Of a stretch of 64,000 nt of DNA, positions 10,243-20,212 are shown piece by piece. Location: the NCBI GenBank assembly GCA_964007475.1, contig OZ023273.1:75358024-75422023 (forward strand). Reading direction: 5' to 3'. Positions within the stretch are counted from its first letter, which is position 1, and each line of letters opens with the position of its first letter. The DNA is from Hybos culiciformis (Eukaryota; Arthropoda; Insecta; Diptera; Hybotidae). A program made the position numbers and the translations under genes. The notes under the pieces were generated by a model. It saw only the letters and a program-made list of their open reading frames with translations. It did no database searches and was not told where the DNA came from.

Positions 10243-11382
10243 ATGACTTATAAATGTGGAAAGTGCAATCAGAGTCTTCGAAATGAGACTAACAAGTTAC
10301 AGTGCAGTGGTTTGTGTGGAGAATGGTTTCATGCAAAAAAATGTGTGGATCTAAGTGAAAGTGATTTAAAAATAATTAGTGCTAATAAAAACATAAGATT
10401 CATTTGTGACAATTGTTTGAACAATTTTGAAGCATTAAAAAATAACTACAAAAATTTACAAGATCAAATTTCTGTTATTATTAAAGAAATTATTGAAACA
10501 AAAGATAAAGTAGAAGGTATAGAAAAAACTGAAAAAAATTTAGCTATAGAAAAAAATAAAAATAAAAATTTGGGTGAAAAAAATATTCAAATTCAAGGTC
10601 CAACTTATGCAGAGAAATTAAAATTAAATTTACCGGTGATTGTAAAACCAAATGATAAAAATCAAGTGTCTACAAAAACCAAACAAGATTTAAAAGCTAA
10701 TATTGATATGTGTAATTTGCCGGCAACATTTAACAAAATATATGATAATAATGATGGATCTATTTCAATATATTGTCCTAATGATGATTCAGCTAAAAAA
10801 ATAGAAAGTGAAATTAAAACAAAAATGAGTGACAACTATCAAGTACAAGTTGTAAACTCCTTAAATCCGAAAATATTACTTCATGGTATGGAAGAACAAT
10901 TAACTAAAGAAAAAATTATAAGTGCTTTAAAAAAACAAAATAACATAGAATGCAAAACTGTTAATATATTGAAAATTTACTCTTCTTTTAAGAATAAAAA
11001 AATTTTCAATGCAATAATTGAATTAGATAGTGAATCATTTAAAAAGATAATTGATTTAAAAAAAATTAGAATTGGTTGGGATCTATGCGTAGTATATGAA
11101 AAAACTTTAGTATTGAGATGTTATAAATGCCTAGGATTCAATCATACTGCATCGAAATGTAGAGAAGAAAATATGCGTTGTCATAGATGTGGTGATACGG
11201 GACATAATAAAATTAATTGTGCAAAAACGGTTGCTGAAATTAAATGCATAAACTGCATAAAACACAAAAAGTTATTGAACTTAGATGATGAGGAGTGTAG
11301 TGATTGTCATTTACCTTTGAGTAATGATTGCAAGATATATCAGAGAAAATTGCAACAAGCTACCAATAGGACTTTGTACTAG
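10243..11382 (+). CDS. LINE-a ORF1: PHD-like finger plus zinc knuckles, RNA-binding
   Basis: This is a 379-residue ORF1 protein of a Jockey/CR1-like LINE. Residues 4-58 form a Cys/His-rich PHD-like finger (CGKCNQSL, CSGLCGEWFHAKKC, FICDNC). A basic, lysine-rich segment follows (60-150), then a region consistent with an RRM-like fold. Two CCHC knuckles come next (CYKCLGFNHTASKC and CHRCGDTGHNKINC, about 294-325), then a third Cys-rich motif (CINC...CSDCHLPLSNDC). It probably binds LINE RNA in the ribonucleoprotein particle. The ATG follows AAGAAAA and opens the frame; it ends 49 nt before the ORF2 remnant. It appears intact. Confidence 0.8.
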   Translation: MTYKCGKCNQSLRNETNKLQCSGLCGEWFHAKKCVDLSESDLKIISANKNIRFICDNCLNNFEALKNNYKNLQDQISVIIKEIIETKDKVEGIEKTEKNLAIEKNKNKNLGEKNIQIQGPTYAEKLKLNLPVIVKPNDKNQVSTKTKQDLKANIDMCNLPATFNKIYDNNDGSISIYCPNDDSAKKIESEIKTKMSDNYQVQVVNSLNPKILLHGMEEQLTKEKIISALKKQNNIECKTVNILKIYSSFKNKKIFNAIIELDSESFKKIIDLKKIRIGWDLCVVYEKTLVLRCYKCLGFNHTASKCREENMRCHRCGDTGHNKINCAKTVAEIKCINCIKHKKLLNLDDEECSDCHLPLSNDCKIYQRKLQQATNRTLY

Positions 11383-11431
11383 CAATTATCGAAGATAATT
11401 TGCGTTTATTTGAATATACAATTTTGAAATA

Positions 11432-11902
11432 ATGATTCAGACACATGATATTGAATTTTTGTGCTTAACGGAGACTCATTTAATTGATCTAGATGAAAAC
11501 TTACTAATCCAATTGGAAAATTATAACGTGTTTAGAATTGACAGCAACTCGCGGCACACGGGTGGTGTAGCTTTTTTCATAAAAAAATCGTGGAAAGTTA
11601 GTTCTATAAAATATTATTCGGTTGAAAATAAATTTTGGCTAATTGTTTTAAAAGTAACCTTGGATGACTTAGTATATCACTTGGCTGGCTTGTATAGATC
11701 ACCTAAGCCCTTGAATATGAGCTCAGAATTTTTCTCATGGTTTAATACATTGATTGATGAACTTTCTTTGTTGGATAATGTAATAATAATGGGAGACTTT
11801 AATATAAATTGGTGTTTTAATAATAATATAAAAAATAAAATGAATGAAATAATTAATGATAGTGCGTTTAAACAAATAGTTAATAAGTATACAAATAGTT
11901 AA
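11432..11902 (+). pseudogene. LINE-a ORF2, endonuclease N-terminal part
   Basis: The translation contains LCLTETHL (catalytic Glu), GGVAFFIKK, LAGLYRSP and IIMGDFNIN (catalytic Asp and Asn), the apurinic-type endonuclease of LINEs. The usual N-terminal Asn motif is not in this frame; a trace LNIQ lies just upstream (about 11400-11425), suggesting a small deletion. The frame ends at a direct duplication of about 19 nt (ACAAATAGTTAATAAG at about 11871-11910), which shifts the reading into the next segment. Confidence 0.8.
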
Positions 11903-11907
11903 TAAGA

Positions 11908-14157
11908 ATAACAAAGAAAACAAAAACATTAATAGATTGGGTTGTTACTAATATGTGGACCAGTATAGAAATTAATATAGAAGATGATAAAAAAATTTCT
12001 GATCATGAAACTTTACAAATAGTTATTAAAACAAATAAAGAAAGGAAAAGTGTAAATAAAAAAATCAAAAAGTGCAAATATAATAAAGGTCAATTTAGAA
12101 GTAAAATAATTTCAAATGATATTGCAACTACATATTATATGGACTTCAATACAAAAGCAAACTTATTTACGAATAATTTACATACTATAATAGAAGACTT
12201 TGTAATTGAAAAACCTATAAAACAATTAAAAAATCAGTGGTATAATAATGAACTAAGATTAATGAAGCATGAGAAAATAAATCAGTATAAAAAACTAAAA
12301 ATAACAAACAATATAAGAGATTGGAATAAATATAAAGAACTAAGAAATATTTATAAAAATAAGTTAAATAAAGCTAAGAATAATTTTATTAATCATAAAA
12401 TTGACTTATCCAGTGATCAGAAAACAATGTGGAGAAATATTAAACAATGTGTTTTAAAAAAAGATTTAAATCAAATTGATGAAATTTTTTTTGGAAGTGA
12501 AAAAATTAAAGATTCATTGTTAATTGCGAATAAATTTAATAAATACTTTGTTGATAGTATCAGTGATATTAATAATAGTATTGGAAAAACTAATTTTATA
12601 AATTTTATTAGATATAATCCAAATAATAACTTCAAATTTAAGAAAGTCAATATTATTGAACTTGAAAGTATAATAAAGGGAATGAACAAAAAAAGAGATA
12701 ATTATTTTGTAAATTCAGAAATATTTATAGACAGTTTTGACCTAATTGGCGAAAATTTGTTATCTATTGTCAATGATTCATTAGAAACTGGCATCTTTCC
12801 GGATATTTGGAAAGAATCAGTTATTGTTCCAATAGAAAAAATAAAAAACACAAAAAAAGCAAGTGAATTTAGACCAATCAATACGATCATATTAGAATCA
12901 AAAATAATGGAAAAAATTGTTAATGACCAGTTAGAAACATATTTTGAGCAAAATAATTTATTTTCTAAATTCCAGTCAGGATTCAGAAGGAACCACAGTT
13001 GTGAATCATTGATTAATCTGGTGGTATCAAATTGGAAGCTAGACATTAATAACAAAAAAATTATTGCTGCTGTTTTCTTAGATCTAAGACGAGCATTTGA
13101 GACTGTAGACAGACGTATTCTAGTAAAAAAGCTCGAGAGTTACGGAATTAGTGGTTTGGAGATAAAATGGTTCATATCTTACTTGAGTCAAAGAAAACAA
13201 AGAACGAAAATAAATGGTTTAGTGTCTGATGCAATTGATGTACTTCTTGGCGTACCACAGGGTTCGATACTGGGTGTTTTATTATTTTTAGTTTACGTGA
13301 ATGATATGGAAATGGCTATAAGTCTATCAAAGTTAATTCTGTTTGCCGACGATGCATTGCTTTATGTTGTGGGTGATAATGCTGAAGAATGTGTGAAACA
13401 AATTAATCTAGATCTTCAAAAATTGAATGTGTGGTTCGAAATGAATAAATTAAAACTAAATGTTGATAAAACTAAGTGTATGATTTTGAATGGTGCGACT
13501 GATAATGAAATTAAAATAAATAATGAGGCTATTGAAAAATTGGATGAAATAAAATATTTAGGTGTCGTAATGGACAATAAATTAAACTTTAAAAGTCATA
13601 TAGACTATATTTGCAAGAAAATAGCTAAAAAAATATACTTTATGTACAAAATTAGAAATAAGTTGTCGCTCTCTAGTTCAATATTAATATACAATACAAT
13701 AGTTAAGCCACATTTTGAGTATTGTTCTTCTATATTATTCATGGCAAGTAGGTACGATAAAGACAGGTTACAAAGGTTACAGAATAGAGCCATGAGAATA
13801 ATACTTAGAGTAAGTAGATATAGCTCAATAAACTTTATGCTGTCAACATTAAAATGGCTAAATATTAATCAAAGAATTATAATGAATGTTTTGATAATTG
13901 TATTTAAAATGAAAAATAAAATCTATCCGAATTACCTTAGTGAAAAATTAACATACGTAAATGAAATACATAGTCATAATTTAAGAAACATAACCAATTT
14001 TAGATTAGATTTATTAAGAACACAAAATAGTCAAAATATGCTTATGTACAATGGGATAAAAATTTTTAATGAATTACCCAATGAAATAAGTAATGAAATG
14101 AATTTTAATAAATATAAAAGAGCTGTAGCTGAATATGTCAAAAATAATTTTATGTAG
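11908..14157 (+). pseudogene. LINE-a ORF2, endonuclease end plus reverse transcriptase
   Basis: The reading continues in another frame with LIDWVVTN and KKISDHETLQ (SDH motif closing the endonuclease). RT motifs follow in order: FRPINTI, FLDLRRAFETVD (first catalytic Asp), LLGVPQGSILGVLLFLVYVNDM and LILFADDALLYV (catalytic Asp pair). The thumb and C-terminal region run to a natural stop. Except for the frameshift at 11.9 kb, ORF2 is full length, and the RT catalytic residues are retained. Most similar in style to Jockey/CR1-like enzymes; exact clade not assigned. Confidence 0.85.
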
Positions 14158-14776
14158 AATAATCCAAATGTATTACTAAATTAATAATAGATTTAATACG
14201 AATGTAAAAATTAATAGTTTTAAATGAACTAAATAAATGAAGAATAAATAAAATAAATAAAATATTTTATCTTTTTTACTCACATACGATAAATAGTGTC
14301 GTTTTAAAAATGACATTATTCATACGATAAAAAAACGCCATTGTTCATACGATAAATAATGTCGTTTTAAAAGCGACATTATTTATACAAAAAAAAGCAA
14401 CATTATTGATCGTATGAATAATGTCGTTTTTTTTTGTATAAATAATGTCGCTTTCGAACGACATTATTTATCGTATGAACAATGTCGTTTTTCTCGTATA
14501 AATTATGTCCGTATAAATTATTTCGAAGTGCCCCAATTAATACTCTAGTTTTAAGTATTTTTTTGTATTACATATTCTATTTTTGTTTTGTTTTTGATAA
14601 CTAAGGAGAAATGTTATCTTTATATGTTTTTTCTGTTTCTATTAATTAATATATAAAAAAAAGTTAAAAAAAAAAACAAAAATATTTTTTTTTACTAACA
14701 GCTTTCTGAGTTTTTTGTAATACAAAAATGTATGTCTAATTTTTAGAAAAATTGATCTGGCAAGCCTAGTTAGAGC

Positions 14777-15320
14777 CCAAACAACGGCCAATGCTGCTTT
14801 TTCTATGGTTGAGTAATTTTTCTCTGCGCTGTTTAAGATACGACTGGCAAATGCTATTGGTAAATCATTCTTTTCAGGGTTACCATTTTGTGATAAAACT
14901 GCTCCTATTGCTTCGTTGCTAGCGCCAGTTAAATATTTCTTGAAAATTAGGATATTGTAATATAGGGTAATTTATAATTGATTCCTTCAAATGTTCAAAA
15001 GCTTCGTCGCAAAAAGCATCCCATTTAAATGGTATGTTTTTCCGCAAAAGTTTGTTTAAAGGACTAGAAAGTTTAGCAAAATTTTTTATAAATTTCCTAT
15101 AATAACCTATTAGGCCTAAAAATGATTTTAGTTCCTTAACAGAATTAGGAGGAAGTATATTTTTAATTGCTTTTATTTTATTTATCTCAGGCTTAGTTCC
15201 TTCTTCAGATATGATATGACCTAAGTACATTATTTCTTTATGTAAGAAATGACACTTTTCTGGTTGTAATTTTAAGGAATATTTATTTAAAGCTTCTAAT
15301 ACTTCAATTAATTTTTCATT
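14777..15320 (-). pseudogene. Element A pol: RT thumb and RNase H N-terminal half
   Basis: The minus reading gives LQPEKCHFLHKEIMYLGHI, then FLGLIGYYRKFIKNFAKLS and LLRKNIPFKWDAFCDEAF (RT thumb/connection). The RNase H segment follows with [21 protein letters not shown] and [16 protein letters not shown] 1-nt frame change lies near 14930. The sequence is cut on the right by element B after ATGG and resumes at 44517. On the left it is cut by the hAT MITE and resumes at 9360. The conceptual frame rejoins at both cuts. Confidence 0.85.
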
Positions 15321-15324
15321 ATGG

Positions 15325-15539
15325 TGTTAAGACAAAACGAACACGATTTAAATAAAATACGTCTTGTCTCGTTTAAGTATAACTTTATTCTAATTCTAAT
15401 TGTCATTATCACTTAGGCTTATATCATTCAATTCATGTCTTACTCTATATATCCTAACATATCTAATGTGTGCTGAATTATCTTACAGCTAACTTAATAT
15501 CCTATCATGTATTTATATAATGCATGGTTAGGCATAACA
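15325..15539 (-). repeat. Element B 3' LTR
   Basis: It begins TGTTAAGACAAAACGAACAC and ends GGCATAACA. It matches 44302-44516 over its full length with about four substitutions, suggesting moderately recent insertion. Confidence 0.92.
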
Positions 15540-15560
15540 CCTCCCCATCTTTTTAAAATT
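15540..15560 (-). other. Element B polypurine tract
   Basis: On minus, AAAAAGATGGGGAGG abuts the 3' LTR. This purine tract sets the element's orientation. Confidence 0.7.
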
Positions 15561-15820
15561 AAATTTATTTGAATGCATTTGAGAGATCAAAATAGATTTT
15601 AGACATTTTTCTTATTATCAATGCATTTAAATGAATTTAATTTCAATTCAATTCAAATTATTTATTTAACATCCTGATTTACATTTCTTTTTATAATATA
15701 AAAGCACTATAGTCTAAGAGATAAGAATAATTTTGATTCTCAACAGCTAATTAATTACTAATATTTACAAGTTGATCAGTGTTTTATTATCATAATCTAT
15801 GTAACTAGGGGAAAAGGATA
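15561..15820. other. AT-rich 3' region of element B
   Basis: No ORF or repeat was recognised between the purine tract and the hairpin array. Confidence 0.5.
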
Positions 15821-16035
15821 TGTATGAATATACCGAACTGATGGTGGATTTAGTACGTGCACTAAATCCGGACTTTGCTGGGGTTGTTTAGCACTTGGAC
15901 TAAACAACCGTGACCTGCTGTCCTGATCAATTATGTATGAATATACCGAACTGATGGTGGATTTAGTACGTGCACTAAATCCGAACCTTGCTGGGGTTGT
16001 TTAGCACTTGGACTAAACAACCGTGAACTGCTGCC
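15819..16035. repeat. Two-copy 113-bp tandem repeat within the hairpin array
   Basis: The unit beginning TATGTATGAATATACCGAAC occurs at about 15819 and again at about 15932. Each carries the GGATTTAG and GGTTGTTTAG hairpins. The copies differ at a few positions in the spacers, none of them in the stems or loops. The remaining hairpins of the array are outside this duplication and have unrelated stems. Confidence 0.85.
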
Positions 16036-16334
16036 CTGGAGCTAAAAATTGAAATACAAAATATTCTAGTACTTGGACTAGAATATTCAATGTATTAACA
16101 ATTACTGAAGGTAATATTGCAGAGTGTTTTAGTACTTGAACTAAAAGATCCACTCTACTATATTTACCTGAATGTTATTCCAGCACTTGGACTGGAATAT
16201 CTTCACCTTTTATGAAATTATTAAGGCACTTGAACCTCAACAACTTCCTCTGTTTTATGAAACTATTAAGGCACTTGAAACCTCAATAACTTCTGCTGAA
16301 TTTATTATTAAGGCACTTGGAACCTTAATAATAA
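15846..16334. repeat. Array of ten hairpins with a conserved loop and different stems
   Basis: Ten short inverted repeats follow one another. Their loops are nearly the same (CACTTGGA, TACTTGGA, TACTTGAA, CACTTGAA, CACTTGAAA, CACTTGGAA; two are TACGTGCA), while their stems differ. Examples: GGATTTAG/CTAAATCC (15846-15869 and 15959-15982), GGTTGTTTAG/CTAAACAACC (15882-15909 and 15995-16022), ATATTCTAG/CTAGAATAT (16061-16086), TATTCCAG/CTGGAATA (16176-16199) and TTATTATTAAGG/CCTTAATAATAA (16302-16334). The 16109-16167 hairpin has an extended three-tier stem. Two are weaker (about 16217-16240 and 16262-16288). It sits near the 3' end of element B. Function unknown. Confidence 0.9.
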
Positions 16335-16344
16335 GGGGATTACA

Positions 16345-17519
16345 ATAAAAGAACAAACACTTTAATCTGTTTCTAAAATTATAATGACTTTATTATTCAA
16401 ATTCATGCATTTTTATACTATTTTAGTCCCTAGTCAGCATTTGTATCATAATATATTTTATTTGGAACTTACTTACATTATTATTTTTACCAAAATTGCT
16501 ACATATTCAAATTCCGTATAAATTCATTCTTAATATATAACATATAAATATTTACAGACATATTAAATTACACCTAAATAATTGGGTTGATAAAGTGTAA
16601 TGCTTTATCAACATAATTATTGTTGTTCAATTTTTTTGTTTTTTCTTCAATATCATAATGATGTTTCTGAACAGGATAAAAACCCCTTTATGAACACCTT
16701 TTTTTTGGTTTTGATATATATATATATTTTTTTTTTTTTTTATATAACTTATGAGATCCCTACTTCCTAACCTTACTACTAAACTTAACTAATTTTGTGT
16801 GAATTTAATTTAGTTTTTTAAAAATTTTTAACATTTTTTTTTGAAAAATTGTTTTTTTTTTTTGCTTCTGCCTTGGTCTTGATCAAGAACATGTTAATTT
16901 TATGTTTTTGAAGTAGTTTTCCCATAGTAATAAAAACAAGAACAAGAACATGTTCTTGCGAAAACATGTTGTTATTAAAGGAGGTTGAGTAATTTTTACA
17001 AATATTTCGTGACGCAATATGTGGAAGCCATTAATGTTCACTGGGGTATCATTTTTGACGTTGACTTTGACAATTTTATGTCGTATTTATTTCTAAACAA
17101 ATGAAAAAAAAGTTTGTTATTGTTTTTTATTTTGAATTTGAATTGAATTTGTAGGTATATTGTATTGTTTACTTTTGTTTTTAAACTTTTTTTGTGAAAC
17201 ACATTAAGGTAGTCTGTTCGATCGATTTTAATAACATGTTTTTGTGCCAAGAACATGTTTTTCGAGTTTTTTTTTTTGTTACATATATTCAATTTACATA
17301 TTTTTAACTTTTTTTGTTTTTATATTTTGTATTTCAATTTACTTTATACTAATTTTCTAAATTTTTTTCGAAAAGTATATATATGTTTTTTAAAAAATTT
17401 TGATTTATATAATAATTTATTAAATTAATACTACAATTTAATTATTTGCTTAATTTCTAAAAAAAAATTTTTTTGAAAGAAGAAATATATACATTTTTGA
17501 ATATGATTTTAGTGATTAC
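16345..17519. other. AT-rich stretch with repeated ACATGTT words
   Basis: No gene was found. The word ACATGTT recurs at about 16889, 16948, 16964, 17234 and 17252, mostly as AAGAACATGTT. One copy is the 16-nt palindrome CAAGAACATGTTCTTG (16943-16958). The rest is homopolymeric and AT-rich. Confidence 0.6.
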
Positions 17520-18300
17520 CTAATTTTTACATTTGCGTTGCTCAAATCTCTCGGTGATTGATGTAATGGCAGTGTCAATAATGAAATTAAAAAAATTTAT
17601 TTTGTAGTTGTATTGCGGATCTAAAATCGGATCATCTGCAGCTTGGTACTCGAATTGCCTTTTTTTACGGCGTATTCGAACAGTTTCCACAACTGGAAAA
17701 AGGTCCATCAATTTCCATTGTTTCAGCTATATTTTTGGCTTCATCAATAACGTTCAAAAAATTTTTATCTGATCGATAACCTTGTAAAAAATCCAAAACT
17801 TCTTTCAAAGGCCTATTGCATGTTAATAAATTTACTTTCGGATTTTGCATTATTTTTGATATGATATTTATTTTGCTTAGAATGTCGTACCAAACAACGA
17901 TGCTGCAAATAAATTTGAAACAAGATATATGTTTTGCTAGTCCTTGGGCTTCGCATTTTGTTTGACTGTCACGATTTTCATCTAAATGGATGCTGATTAG
18001 AGCATCATAAATAAATTCAAGTTGAAATCTAAGAGGTATTATGGAAGCAATTCTGCTTTCCCACCTAGTTGAACATACAGATTTTAAAGTAAGTTTTTTT
18101 ACATACCGATTCATAACATCCCATCGACTAGGTGAGGATGAAAAAAATACATATATTTGCTGAATAATATGAAAAAAGTTTGCTACTTCGCCAGAGGCAG
18201 AGGCTGCATCGTTAACAACTAAATTAAGCGAATGACAAGCACAAGGAATGAATGTAGCTCGTGGATTAATTTGCATAATTCTCCTTTGTGAAACAACTTC
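17520..18300 (-). pseudogene. ZMYM1-like hAT transposase fragment
   Basis: Minus translation shows FIPCACHSLNLVVNDAA, SSSPSRWDVM, STRWESR and a long helical region, then FPVVETVRIRRKK and FNFIIDTAITSITERFEQ. These are the central and C-central blocks of ZMYM1-type hAT-derived proteins (DUF4371 family). A 1-nt shift in a T-run near 17695 separates two frames. The N-terminal zinc finger and catalytic region are absent upstream of 18300, where a splice-acceptor-like TGCAG occurs. The reading stops after KCKN. It is a truncated, inactive copy inside element B. Confidence 0.8.
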
Positions 18301-18479
18301 TGCAATTTGTAGATTTTTCAGTTATGAATTGTACAATATTAGAAATTTTACAGGTAACATTTAGAAGCACTGCGAGGAGTCGTGCAGAAAAACTTTTTGC
18401 ATTTAATTATTTATAAAGATTAAATAATTTAAAATACTAAAATATCGAAGAAAATAACTTACTTTGTGGAGTTTCTTCG

Positions 18480-19318
18480 TTTGATAGATGATCCATGTAG
18501 CATTTCACAGACGGATCCTTGATTCTATTTTTAAATGTACTGAGTACGTTCTCAGGAAAAGAATCCACTGTAATTAACATTTTTTTTGCGGTGGGAAACA
18601 TTATCTCGAAATCAATAAGAATCTATTTTTAAAATAAACAATTAATAGTATTTTGAAAATCTCAAGTAAGAATAGAAACCAAATAATGACAAATAGTTTT
18701 TTACTTACAATTTTATACCCCATTGGTTGAGCATAATAAGTCCATTTTTTTAAAATATTGGATGTCAAATCGGTCGATTTTATTTCTGATAATCTATATG
18801 TTGAAGTTGACTTCCATATTTGTTCAACCTCTGACCATGTACATTCACCAGAATCTAGTTTTTTTAAGTGGATCGCAACATCCTCCTCATTATCTACTAA
18901 CAAAAGTTAAAACTGTGAGAAAAACTATTTTTTTTAAATTACTACCTATCAATTTTGAACATTTAGGGGAAGGCTCACAAACTTCTTCATTATTTTGTTG
19001 TTCCGGCATTCTCTTCTTCGTTACGTTTTCAATAAATTTAGTTTTTTTAAAGTACTTTTGATAAATTTTTCTCATGACACTTTTTCCTTTAACTTTACTA
19101 AAATATGTCGACTGAAAATAAATAAAAATAGAATTAAATATAACAACATTCATTAATATTTAAATAAAATATTTGTAACTTACAATTTCTTCCCTTGCGA
19201 AAACACTAACAATCTGTTCTGCTATTTCTTTTGCTACAATTGTAGACATTGTAATTTTATTATTTACAATTAAATCTATAACAGCATTAACGATGAAATT
19301 CCGTTGAGCAGAAGTCAT
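18480..19318 (-). pseudogene. Multi-exon transposon-associated gene of unknown function
   Basis: Four putative exons read leftward with GT-AG junctions: about 19184-19318 (MTSAQRNFIVNAVIDLIVNN), 18951-19112 (KGKSVMRKIYQKYFKKTKF, then a polar CEPSPKCSKLIG tail), 18711-18897 (VDNEEDVAIHLKKL, EVEQIWKSTSTYRL) and 18480-18622 (IDFEIMFPTAKKMLITVDSF). No domain is recognised. It lies directly upstream of the ZMYM1-like fragment on the same strand, so it may be a companion ORF of that hAT element or its 5' part. No activity is claimed. Confidence 0.5.
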
Positions 19319-19508
19319 TTAACTTCATTGTCAGATTTGAAAAAAAATGTATGGTTCACGTAACACTAAAGCTGACCGATTTCAATTTCCTATAAAAATT
19401 AAAAGAATTTCAAATAAAATCAGACAGATTAATTAAATAGGGAATAATTTAAAAAGGAAAGAATTTTATTAATAAATATAATAAAAATAAATATAATAGG
19501 ACTGTATA

Positions 19509-20204
19509 CAGGGACGGCTGATGTACTAAGCAACCCAGGCATTGCCTGGGTGCTTCTATTCCTCCTCATTCCTTATATTTTATTCTAACTATTATATATT
19601 TTTGCCATTTGCAAATATAACAACATAAAAAATGCTTTCTCTTAATCCTTTTTGTGTAGCATTAAAAGCAACAAAATAATTGCTTGCTTTTAGGCGATAT
19701 TGAAATTTATTTGTTATTGTTTTAAAAGAGAGAATTTTTCTTATAAGAAAAAAAACAAAGAAGAAAATTTGATGTGGTGTAAAAAAGGCAATTGGTTTTT
19801 GTGCTTTTCATATTGTTGAATTAAAAGCAACAAAAAAATTGCTTAGTAGGGAATATTGAAATTTGTTTGTTGGTGTTTTAAAAAAGAGAGGAAATAAAAA
19901 ATATTCTAATACATTTTGTTCTAGGGAATATTGTTGAATTAAAAGCAACAAAAAAATTGCTTAGTAAGGGAATATTGAAATTTGTTTGTTATTGTTTTAA
20001 AAAGGAGAGGAAATTGTTATTTCCTAAAAAATTATCTTTTTGATTTGCATTCTTTTGGTTTTTGACCAAACTTAAATTCTAATTTGTAGTCATTTTAATC
20101 AAATCTATATGTATATGAAAACTCAATGTTGTTTGTTTGTCTGTCGAATAGGCTCCTAAACCAATAAGTGCCTGGGCACTTACTGTTGTCACGGGCCGTC
20201 CCTG
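19509..20204. mobile_element. hAT-type MITE with internal tandem repeats
   Basis: The terminal inverted repeat is CAGGGACGGC at both ends, flanked by an 8-bp duplication with one mismatch (ACTGTATA at 19501-19508, CCTGTATA at 20205-20212). Three copies of a module of 75-110 bp containing AATTAAAAGCAACAAAA and GAAATTTGTTTGTT lie at about 19660, 19812 and 19935. There is no ORF. End sequence and duplication length fit hAT. Confidence 0.8.
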
Positions 20205-20212
20205 CCTGTATA

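Larger units (their letters stand above)
9830..14265 (+). mobile_element. LINE-a: non-LTR retrotransposon with PHD/CCHC ORF1
   Basis: The 5' region (about 9840-10010) is GC-richer, with a C-rich block near 9960-9990, unlike its surroundings. It is followed by A-runs, ORF1, ORF2 and a tail rich in AATAAA-like words (14236-14262). Boundaries are inferred from where the fold-back arms stop; no target duplication was identified. ORF2 has both endonuclease and reverse transcriptase, so the copy is near full length but broken. Confidence 0.7.
9532..14534. mobile_element. Fold-back DNA element split by a LINE
   Basis: Long inverted arms lie at about 9532-9828 and 14272-14534. Left begins GGGGTCCCGAAATAATTT and the right complement begins GGGGCACTTCGAAATAATTT. 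Each arm is made of alternating AATGTCG and CGACATT words separated by TTTATACGA or TATCGTATGAA, so each arm itself forms small hairpins. The TSD is AATTAAT (9525-9531 and 14535-14541). The arms meet at GAGTAAAA and its complement, where the LINE is inserted. Superfamily unassigned. Confidence 0.75.
9369..14768. mobile_element. hAT-type MITE, host of the fold-back element
   Basis: The ends are imperfect inverted repeats (TAGGGTTGTCAG at left, TAGGCTTGCCAG as the complement of the right end). Flanks are 8-bp duplications with one mismatch, GTTACAGC at 9361-9368 and GTTAGAGC at 14769-14776. An 8-bp duplication and this style of end fit hAT. The element's own sequence is only 9369-9531 plus 14535-14768, AT-rich without ORF; the rest is nested. 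It splits the RNase H of element A. Confidence 0.75.

Noticed and set aside
12471..13793. Minus ORFs opposite LINE-a ORF2
   Set aside because: They are antisense shadows of a clear RT reading frame with no recognisable domain.
15846..16334. CRISPR-like array
   Set aside because: There are short palindromes at irregular spacing, but no constant direct repeat with unique spacers of uniform length and no cas genes. The sequence is eukaryotic.
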